Source: Leptospira haakeii (GTDB taxonomy: Bacteria; Spirochaetota; Leptospiria; Leptospirales; Leptospiraceae). From it: a stretch of 64,000 bases of DNA. This document shows, piece by piece, positions 56,719-64,000 of the stretch (the stretch's first letter is position 1; each line of letters opens with the position of its first letter). The DNA lies in assembly GCF_002812045.1 (NCBI RefSeq), contig NZ_NPEG01000002.1, positions 186,001 through 250,000 on the forward strand, in the 5' to 3' direction. Under the pieces are notes generated by a model that worked only from the letters and a program-made list of their open reading frames with translations, was not told the DNA's origin and did no database searches. The translations under genes and the position numbers were made by a program.

Positions 56719-59700
56719 AAAGTTCCCCCACATGTCCGGTTAGCTGCCTTTCCGGCTTTAAGTAATAAGCCAACCGGGATATCCTTTTCCCAGAGTATCT
56801 TTATTCCATATCCAATAAAATCTGCCCCTACGGACGACCAGTCATGATCTAAAATTCCCTTAACAGTACCTGCATAGCCTAAAAATTCAGATATCCGATC
56901 TACCGCTATGTAGCTGCCAAGTTCAAGGTAGCCTAAATATCCGAAGTATCCTCCCACAGCAGCCACCTGGCCCGCGACTGCATAACAAGCAGCAGTTCTT
57001 GCGTTCTCTTCATCCCAATGTATATTATTGAAACTTGATTTAGAGTATCCACCTGCTATATATGATTGTATGGTAATAGGAGATAATGAAACTAATGCTG
57101 CCGCAGCGCCTACCCCGCTATAAACCAAGACAGGTATGAGATAACTCACAAGTAGTGCAGTCGCAACTGCAAGTGCGAGAGCCGTGGTCACCAAAGCAGA
57201 CACAACTGATAATGCGGCCATGGCTACATAAACCACTGTTCCTGCTACGGATGCAGCCAATGCGGCTGCCAAGGAAGCAGCTGCAACTCCTGTAACTGCT
57301 GCCACAACTGCGAGTGCGGCACCCACAGTAATAGCGGTTGCAGCCACTAGGGTAGCGGCTCCTAAAGCGACGATCCCGGCTCCCAATGCAAGTCCGATCC
57401 CAGTAGCTACAACAGCAACTGCTGCGATGGAGGCGACTGCGCCTATTCCCAAGGCAGTTCCTATCACTGCCATAGGATTGATTGCAAGCGCTACTCCTAG
57501 TCCTGCATCACTCCATCTCTGGGCACTCACATAAAACGCATTTTGAAAGAAGCTACTTAATGAAATGCTAAAGTTTAAAAATCCGAGTCCGTTCCTATCA
57601 AAAAAGCTACTCAAGATACTATTCCCGCTCGGATCCGTGTATTTAATTGGATTTCCCTCGGTATACATGTACAGATCCATTCCCATCGGCCTTGTTGTGT
57701 CCATAACCGAGTCTGCCTGTAAAAATCTACCGATCAAAGGATCGTAATATCTTGCTTTGAAATAGTATAGACCTGTTTCTTTATCTTCTTCTTGTCCGTT
57801 GTATTTATAACGGAACACATCCGGTCCTGAGGAATCGTTTCGCTGGATCTCACCGTATGGTTTATAAGAAATATGTGATGCTCCTCCCTGGTCCCCGCCT
57901 GCGATCCGATTTCCATTTCCATCTGTGGCCATTGTGATGGAGCCTAAATGATCCGGATGAAGGAATAAAAATCCACCAACGGGAAGCCCCGCTCCGGAGC
58001 CTGGTCCTCCGGGTTCATATGGAGTATTTACATTCGGAGTATTTGAATCGAACTGTGGAGGAACTAACCAAGGTGGATTTCCATTACCACCAGGCATCAA
58101 TATAGAACAGTTAGAAAAAGAAACGATCAGAATCGGAGAAGTAAATTTTAAGACGGATCTCCAGAGCCCTTCTCTAAAGGAAAGAAGCCCGAATCCTAAA
58201 CCTAATAGGATTGTAATATACAAAAATCCTAAATTAGTTCCCGGAACTAAAAATAGATATTTAATCCCTCGGATTGAATTATCTTTTGTTGCCCAGGCTA
58301 AAGTTTTCCAAGCAGTTTCTAACCTCGAACCTCCCGAAGAAATGCCATCACCTTGGTAATTTACAAGTACCGCATCCGTTCTGGTCCATTGTGCCACCAG
58401 ATCTCCGGAATTTCCCCGGAAATACAATGTATGTTGGGGAGATTTTCCTGGAGAGATCGAAACCTCATACAATCCGCCTAAACTGATTGTTTTGCTGGAA
58501 TCACTTGATTTTGTTTTTCTGATCCTGGTTCCTGAAAAATCATAATCAAATCGAATACTATCCTGATCCTCCGTTTGAATCTCTCTTAATTTTTGGAAAG
58601 GATCATAATGGAAATTTTCACCATTTCGAGAGATAATATTTCCGGAACCATCATAAGAATATTGATAGGATTGATTTTGCCCTGTTACCTTAGTGACCGC
58701 ATTTTTATGAGAAGGATTTTCGTAAGTATAGGATAAATTTCCTTTTTGGAGTAATCTTCCGGAATCAGAATATGTATATTCTTCCGTTCCATAAACTCCG
58801 GAAGCCGCAGCCAACCTATTTACCGAATCATATTGGAAGTTTTGTGTCCTGCTCGGATTCTTTTTATCTAAAATAGAAAGATAATTTCCGAACTGATCGT
58901 AATTATACTCTATACTTTGGTAAATTTCAGTATCTTTAACAGAAACAAATCTGCTAGGTCTACGTTTTATTAAATCATAATATATATCCGTTCTGACACC
59001 ATTTCCCAATTTTCTCTGGATCTTAAGCTCTCCATCTTCTATGATAGGGCCTTGGTATTGAACAATCGGGAAATCGGAACCGCTTCCATCTCCAGGAGTC
59101 AAGGTAATCCCGGAAAGAAATCCTGCCTCGGAATATAAGTTTTTTGCAATACTTCCATCCGGATAAATAGTTTCCTCTATTTGGTTTTGTAGATTATACT
59201 TTTTACGGATTACGAATTTAAGGTCCTCTTCGGTAAGTTTTTTTACGATTAAGTTTTGGTTCCCTCTTAGATCGTATCCGAACTCTGTTGTTCCTAGTGG
59301 GTCAGTGACCTTGGTCAATCTTCCGATCCCATTCTCTTTTTCCGGATCATCATATTCGTATGTATAATATACTGCCCCGGTTTCAGGAGAATCTCCTTTA
59401 ACTTGAGAAACTCTGCCTAAACTATCGTAAGAATATTGAACACTGGAACCATTTTGGTATTTTTGTTTGGTTAATTTTCCGGAATTAGGATCGTATTCAT
59501 ATTCTATCTTGCCCGAATCCGGATGAACAACCTTGGTTTTTCTTCCTCCAAAATCGGTTTCTATGGATGTGATCCCGCTTTCCGGATCTATGATCTCAGA
59601 AATCCTTCCTGTAGGATCGTAAGAATAACGTGTAGTTTTCCCTAGCTGTGTGGAAGAAATTACCTGGCCAAGGTTATTTCTCTCCTCAACGATTTCCTTA

Positions 59701-62700
59701 ATTAGATTTCCGTTAAGAAGCTCCCTGGTCTTAGAGACCAAACCTGAATTCTCGGATTCGATCACTCTGCCGTCATTTCTTTCACTTTTGGTTTGGTTTC
59801 CTTCCTGGTCATACGTATAATCCGTCCAGGAGAAAGGATTGGATCCTTCTAAGTATGGATCGATTTTCCTGGTAACCTGACCTTCTAAATTCCGGTGAGT
59901 CTCTTCTACCAGGACATATCCGTTTACCAGACTGCTTCTTTTTTTAGAAATCTTAGTAATATTATTACTCAAATCTTCCTGCCAGGTCTCACCATTACTA
60001 CGGCGGAAGATCTTTCGGACAAGCTGATTCTCTAGGTCACCGGTGTTTTCATATTCGATTTTTTCCGACCAATCGTTTTCTCCCGGCAAATAACTTTTGA
60101 ATGCTCTTCCCTGAGAATCGTATTCCGTTCTGGAAATTCCCCCGTTTTCGTCCGTGCTGGATAATTCCAAACCATTCGAAAAATCATAGGTTTTTGATGT
60201 GACCTGCCCGAGACCATTGGTAATCTTAAGGGGATACTTATGTAGAATATTATCATATTCTACAGTGATCAAATTGCCGTTAGACTCTTTTACAAGATTC
60301 GGATTCCCATACGAGTCGTAAGCCTGGATTGCCTCGGTTTTCCAAACGCCGGGGCTCATTTCTTCTTTCACTGCGGATATTTGAAAATTAGAATATTCTA
60401 TTTTTTTATGGGAGACTATTTCTCCATTCTTCAAAACTTGTATGTCTATAGGTTTTCCTAAAACGCCCTCATTCCAATCATTCAGATAAGAGACTTTTTC
60501 ACTGGCAGTAGTCCCATTGATACTCGTATCCTTTCGAATAATATTCCCATATGTATCATAAGTTTTAGTTATTGTAGAAGATTGGAATAACTGTCCTGCT
60601 CTGTATGCAGTCTCCAAACTATCCGTTTCTAAGATTTGTATTCCACCGTTTTGGGAAAAAGATTTTTGGAAATTTTTATAAGATTCTGAAATTTTGATCC
60701 CATTTTTGAATTTTGTCTGAGCAGTAGAAATTCCAGCAGCTTCTAAATAAGGAGAATCATATTTGGTTTCCGTAATTGAATTGGAGATAGTATTCTTCTC
60801 CTCCACCTTCTGGAACCCTAGATATCCGGAATTTCTGAACCCACCTCTATACAATCTGGAAAAGAAATACTTGTATGAATTTTCTCCAAAAATCGTAGCC
60901 CCCGCCCTTTGTGTAAGTTTGGTTATTAGAAAATCAGGAAATACTAAAGGGAGAATTTCAGGATGATTCGGATCATATAAACCCAATCCATTAGCCGTCG
61001 GATGATTTTTAGAAAGGGAATATTCTAACTGAACACTTACATTTCCTTCGGAAACATAAGAACCATTTTCTATCTTGGTCAAAAGCCCTTCAGGAACTTC
61101 GGAATGAAATCTCAAAAGATGTAATTCTAAATTAGACTCATGAGGAAACTGACGGTAGCCAACTGTTTCCACAAACGGAATACTGGAAGGCAAGGAATAC
61201 TGAAGAGGTTTTTTATCCCCGTTCAAACCCAAAAGTTCAGGTTTACCGTCCCCATTGATATCTAAGGGAAGAAGGTATCCTCCAGTCACCCAAGACTCGT
61301 CTCCATCCGCGGAATAAAATAGATTTCCACCCGAATCCGTTTTAGAGTAAGAAACTATCAATTTAGACTCGGATGAATCATATCGAATGAAATCCGCTCT
61401 TCCATCTCCGTTTAGATCTATGAATTGTTTTCTATTTCTCCAATTGAAATATGCGTTGTCCGAAGTACTTCCGTTGGTGTTTACTGAGGGAAGATAATCT
61501 TTCAGATCTATAGAAGTTTCATAATATGTTATATTCGTAATATTTACTGAAAAATTCCTAGTCGTTATAGTTTGTGGAAGGGAATCCTCATCCTCATTAT
61601 CCGGTTCTTCTATGGTGCTTACATTTGCTCTTAGAATATCCGGAACCCCGTCTCCATTTAAATCCCTAACAAAATCCTGATTCCAATACAAGGAAAAGCC
61701 AGGTAGATAATCTTCCCCGGAAGTATCATAAACTTGTACTGTAAAATATGGATTTGCTAGATCAGAATAATTATAAGTGACTTTATCTTTTACCCCGTCT
61801 CCGGTAAGATCTATTTCTACATAAACCTGACTAGAACCAGTAGAATTCTGCTGCTGTCTAGTAGCAAAGGCGCCATTCACACTCACAGTTTGGTAGGCAG
61901 CACCACCATTGGTCCTAAACTTTCTTCCATCGAATGGATAATAGTGAATCGTACCTTGGCTTGTAGCTCCGGAGAAAAATGCAAAATCCGGATAACCATC
62001 CCCATTCAAATCTGAGATGAATTGGTCCCCATCATTTCCAAAAGAAGATCTGGAGATTTCAGTTTCCTCCAATTCTGCTAAATTTCCGTTCTTAAAATCG
62101 TAGAATGTTAAGATCAACCTCGGATCGGAAGTCCCACTGATCCTAAGTAGATCCGGAACCCCATTCTTATCCATATCTACAAATCCTTGGAAAGAATTTC
62201 CTGGATCCGTAATATTCAATAATTGTGATTTTTGAAAACCTGAACCGGTAGAAAGATAAATTTGGATCTTAGTAGAAGTTTTTGCCTGTAAAATATCAGT
62301 CTTTCCGTCTCCATTTACATCCGCTAAAAAATGAAAAGGTGTGCTTTGCTGTAGATTTTCAGCAATAAGTTCAGGATATTCTACTGAGCTCAGATCCGGA
62401 CCGTAATACACAATTCCCTTGGCACCGTTTGATTTTAGTACCAAAAAATCAGTCTTACCATCTCCATTAAAATCTCCCGGGAAAATTTTACCCTCGGTGG
62501 TGACTCCAATCGGATTCCCCTTGGATTCTCCACTCAAAGAGAGTGGATCTAGGTTTTCAGTATCCCAAGAAGAAAGTTTAGAAACTGAAAACCTTTGGTT
62601 GTCCATATTTCCCAAAACACGGACCATCTCAGGACTTCCGTCACCATCTACATCCGCAGGAACTGCAAAAGACATTTCCACACCATTTGTGCAAACATCT

Positions 62701-63866
62701 TGGAAGCTCTCCACTCCCATCTTACAAATATAGGGAGCAGCGTAATGACTCGCAAGCATACAACCTGCGTCAACAGTACAGGCACAGGCTGCGGCAGTAG
62801 CGTCACAGAAAGATTTTACACTCGGGTTAGGAGCTCTATAAGAATTTTGGAATGTTTTTCCGGAAGATTGTACATACTGAGCCTGAATAGACCGAGTCGA
62901 ATAAGAAAATACGATTGGTTTATAATTTTTACGATGAAAAGAAGAAAGAAACGTTTCTCCGTTTACTGTATCGTAATCAAATTCATATAGCTCACTTAAA
63001 TTTTCGGAACCGGACGAATCTTTCGCATATACTTCTATTTTTTCTAATATTTTCTTTCGAGAAAGAGGTTTGGTTAAAGAGAAAATTTTCTCTCCAAATC
63101 TTTCGGAACGGTCCTCATAGATAAAAAGTATCCTTGCATTTCCCCTGGCATATACGATTTCCTTTGGCAAAACATCAGGAGATTGTAAATTTTCCGAATC
63201 GTATCGGATATCATAACCGTTCCCGAACCTATCTCTAACCTTATCTAAATAGAAAGCGATAGGGACTCCATCCGAATCCAATCTAGAATTAGAACCTCCG
63301 GAAAAATTTTTACCATATTCGTAAATGACTCCGTTTTTATCTCGGACCTTCCAAACAGAACCGTCGAACTCTGTCTTAGAAAAACTTTCGATTTTGAATT
63401 TATAATTTCCATTCGTATCCGAGATCATCTCACCGAATTGAGAAGAAGTGTATCCATCTGAAGAACCAAAATGAACTCCCAGATTCGGATTTTTAGAGAT
63501 CTGAGGAAATCCACTCAAGGACCAACCCTTCCCTAAAATCCCGGAACCGGAGCCGGAATATTGGATATTTACCGAAGGAACTATATCTCCGGTTCCAGGA
63601 GGAACTTGGATAGAAAGCGAAAACCCAGGCTTACCATAAGAATTCACACTGACATCCGGAAATGGAAGAGGGATCTCAGTCTCTAATCCGAATAATGTGG
63701 AGAAAAAAGAATAGATAGGACGAATAGGGTTCCAGGCTAAAAGCAGAATCGCACTGCAGAATATAAGAATTACATAATATCTTCCGGTCCTAAACATTAG
63801 CTTGCCAAATCCTTCTGTAAATTTCCGGATTTTACTCCGGAATGGAATTAGCCGAGCTGTGAGCAA
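56715..63866 (-). CDS. Giant SpvB/FG-GAP/RHS protein with hydrophobic C-terminal domain
   Basis: 2,383 residues if the TTG at 63866 is used; an ATG at 63797 is the alternative. The order is: a basic N-terminus and one membrane helix (YYVILIFCSAILLLAW); a SpvB-like domain (IVPSVNIQYSGSGSG, ILGKGWSLSGF, about 80-125); about nine FG-GAP/VCBS calcium loops (LNGDGxPD forms, about 407-870); a TcB-middle segment (YRGGFRNSGYLGFQKVEE); then many RHS YD repeats (about 1300-1880). Near 1860-1920 come internal membrane helices and a lipobox-like VSFSNC (Cys 1920). The RHS core RYYDPLIGRFLQADS (about 2030) and YTDPSG (about 2076) lead to a variable end of about 307 residues dominated by Ala/Gly/Val-rich hydrophobic helices (about 2130-2270). 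That end could be a pore-forming tip. The GTGA overlap couples it to the next lipoprotein gene. Confidence 0.88.
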   Translation of the reverse strand: MLTARLIPFRSKIRKFTEGFGKLMFRTGRYYVILIFCSAILLLAWNPIRPIYSFFSTLFGLETEIPLPFPDVSVNSYGKPGFSLSIQVPPGTGDIVPSVNIQYSGSGSGILGKGWSLSGFPQISKNPNLGVHFGSSDGYTSSQFGEMISDTNGNYKFKIESFSKTEFDGSVWKVRDKNGVIYEYGKNFSGGSNSRLDSDGVPIAFYLDKVRDRFGNGYDIRYDSENLQSPDVLPKEIVYARGNARILFIYEDRSERFGEKIFSLTKPLSRKKILEKIEVYAKDSSGSENLSELYEFDYDTVNGETFLSSFHRKNYKPIVFSYSTRSIQAQYVQSSGKTFQNSYRAPNPSVKSFCDATAAACACTVDAGCMLASHYAAPYICKMGVESFQDVCTNGVEMSFAVPADVDGDGSPEMVRVLGNMDNQRFSVSKLSSWDTENLDPLSLSGESKGNPIGVTTEGKIFPGDFNGDGKTDFLVLKSNGAKGIVYYGPDLSSVEYPELIAENLQQSTPFHFLADVNGDGKTDILQAKTSTKIQIYLSTGSGFQKSQLLNITDPGNSFQGFVDMDKNGVPDLLRISGTSDPRLILTFYDFKNGNLAELEETEISRSSFGNDGDQFISDLNGDGYPDFAFFSGATSQGTIHYYPFDGRKFRTNGGAAYQTVSVNGAFATRQQQNSTGSSQVYVEIDLTGDGVKDKVTYNYSDLANPYFTVQVYDTSGEDYLPGFSLYWNQDFVRDLNGDGVPDILRANVSTIEEPDNEDEDSLPQTITTRNFSVNITNITYYETSIDLKDYLPSVNTNGSTSDNAYFNWRNRKQFIDLNGDGRADFIRYDSSESKLIVSYSKTDSGGNLFYSADGDESWVTGGYLLPLDINGDGKPELLGLNGDKKPLQYSLPSSIPFVETVGYRQFPHESNLELHLLRFHSEVPEGLLTKIENGSYVSEGNVSVQLEYSLSKNHPTANGLGLYDPNHPEILPLVFPDFLITKLTQRAGATIFGENSYKYFFSRLYRGGFRNSGYLGFQKVEEKNTISNSITETKYDSPYLEAAGISTAQTKFKNGIKISESYKNFQKSFSQNGGIQILETDSLETAYRAGQLFQSSTITKTYDTYGNIIRKDTSINGTTASEKVSYLNDWNEGVLGKPIDIQVLKNGEIVSHKKIEYSNFQISAVKEEMSPGVWKTEAIQAYDSYGNPNLVKESNGNLITVEYDNILHKYPLKITNGLGQVTSKTYDFSNGLELSSTDENGGISRTEYDSQGRAFKSYLPGENDWSEKIEYENTGDLENQLVRKIFRRSNGETWQEDLSNNITKISKKRSSLVNGYVLVEETHRNLEGQVTRKIDPYLEGSNPFSWTDYTYDQEGNQTKSERNDGRVIESENSGLVSKTRELLNGNLIKEIVEERNNLGQVISSTQLGKTTRYSYDPTGRISEIIDPESGITSIETDFGGRKTKVVHPDSGKIEYEYDPNSGKLTKQKYQNGSSVQYSYDSLGRVSQVKGDSPETGAVYYTYEYDDPEKENGIGRLTKVTDPLGTTEFGYDLRGNQNLIVKKLTEEDLKFVIRKKYNLQNQIEETIYPDGSIAKNLYSEAGFLSGITLTPGDGSGSDFPIVQYQGPIIEDGELKIQRKLGNGVRTDIYYDLIKRRPSRFVSVKDTEIYQSIEYNYDQFGNYLSILDKKNPSRTQNFQYDSVNRLAAASGVYGTEEYTYSDSGRLLQKGNLSYTYENPSHKNAVTKVTGQNQSYQYSYDGSGNIISRNGENFHYDPFQKLREIQTEDQDSIRFDYDFSGTRIRKTKSSDSSKTISLGGLYEVSISPGKSPQHTLYFRGNSGDLVAQWTRTDAVLVNYQGDGISSGGSRLETAWKTLAWATKDNSIRGIKYLFLVPGTNLGFLYITILLGLGFGLLSFREGLWRSVLKFTSPILIVSFSNCSILMPGGNGNPPWLVPPQFDSNTPNVNTPYEPGGPGSGAGLPVGGFLFLHPDHLGSITMATDGNGNRIAGGDQGGASHISYKPYGEIQRNDSSGPDVFRYKYNGQEEDKETGLYYFKARYYDPLIGRFLQADSVMDTTRPMGMDLYMYTEGNPIKYTDPSGNSILSSFFDRNGLGFLNFSISLSSFFQNAFYVSAQRWSDAGLGVALAINPMAVIGTALGIGAVASIAAVAVVATGIGLALGAGIVALGAATLVAATAITVGAALAVVAAVTGVAAASLAAALAASVAGTVVYVAMAALSVVSALVTTALALAVATALLVSYLIPVLVYSGVGAAAALVSLSPITIQSYIAGGYSKSSFNNIHWDEENARTAACYAVAGQVAAVGGYFGYLGYLELGSYIAVDRISEFLGYAGTVKGILDHDWSSVGADFIGYGIKILWEKDIPVGLLLKAGKAANRTCGGTL

Positions 63867-63867
63867 T

Positions 63868-64000
63868 TCACCTAAAGGTGATCTTTATATATAAAAGCAC
63901 TAACACGTTTAAAATTTCCTATGTCAAACATAAATATCCCAATTTAGGATATTAAAAGTCATAATATCCACATTCTTTTTTCAAATATCCTGAATCAGGA
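63868..64000 (-). promoter_or_regulatory. Upstream region of the RHS gene with repeated AATATCC motifs and palindromes
   Basis: AATATCC occurs at 63933, 63963 and 63984, and inverted (GGATATT) at 63947. The first pair forms a 7-bp inverted repeat with a 7-bp spacer. TCCTGA-A-TCAGGA (63988-64000) is a further perfect palindrome. TCACCT-AA-AGGTGA (63868-63881) covers the ribosome-binding area of the TTG start and could sequester it. No clear promoter hexamers were identified. The region continues beyond the window. Confidence 0.45.

Noticed and set aside
56715..63866. Possible frameshift or two-gene split in the RHS protein at the internal lipobox
   Set aside because: The frame is continuous through the region with no stop and no new ribosome site, so it is kept as one protein with an unusual internal segment.

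Overview
The window looks like chromosomal DNA of a Leptospira species, most likely one outside the best-studied pathogenic strains. The base composition is moderately AT-rich, there is a spirochaetal flgE-flgD-fliK block, and many predicted lipoproteins have relaxed spirochaetal lipoboxes. The FlgE hook protein has no cysteine and carries Lys145, Lys148, Lys166 and Ser179, exactly the residues I recall as the lysinoalanine cross-linking set of Leptospira FlgE. No transposase, phage gene, rRNA operon or CRISPR array was seen.

Left edge (1-12.9 kb): a tight three-gene minus-strand operon. Two very large paralogous secreted proteins (about 1,500 residues each) have an N-terminal half resembling the calcium-binding and pore-forming part of anthrax protective antigen / clostridial binary toxin B. 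They are followed by a SpvB/TcB-like FG-GAP lipoprotein that runs off the window. Middle (13.2-44 kb): mostly housekeeping and signalling genes: a TMEM43-family protein, trpC, a STAS protein, murD, an HD-GYP protein, a double-cNMP patatin phospholipase, the flagellar hook genes, carB, a membrane sulfatase, rsmD, a Phd/PIN toxin-antitoxin pair, a class III adenylate cyclase, TonB-like, ruvB, an HtrA protease, tmk, an Omp85-like barrel and a tRNA-Arg(CCG) whose 3' end is duplicated downstream.

Right part (44.3-53.5 kb): accessory metabolism and regulation: an alpha/beta hydrolase divergent from a TetR gene with twin operator-like repeats, an NmrA-like oxidoreductase with an AraC regulator, an ABC-F ATPase, and a DUF3556-like / FAD oxidoreductase / TetR operon with its own promoter inside the end of the ABC-F gene. 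Right edge (53.4-64 kb): a 2,383-residue SpvB/FG-GAP/RHS protein with a very hydrophobic Ala/Gly/Val-rich C-terminal domain. It is translationally coupled (GTGA overlap) to a series of lipoprotein genes, three of which are related to each other. This has the layout of a polymorphic toxin with surface or periplasmic lipoprotein immunity candidates.

The two edges are the most interesting parts: two separate minus-strand TcB/SpvB-type loci within 64 kb, one linked to protective-antigen-like proteins and one to a possible pore-forming RHS tip. All functional assignments come from reading motifs by eye; no database search was possible.
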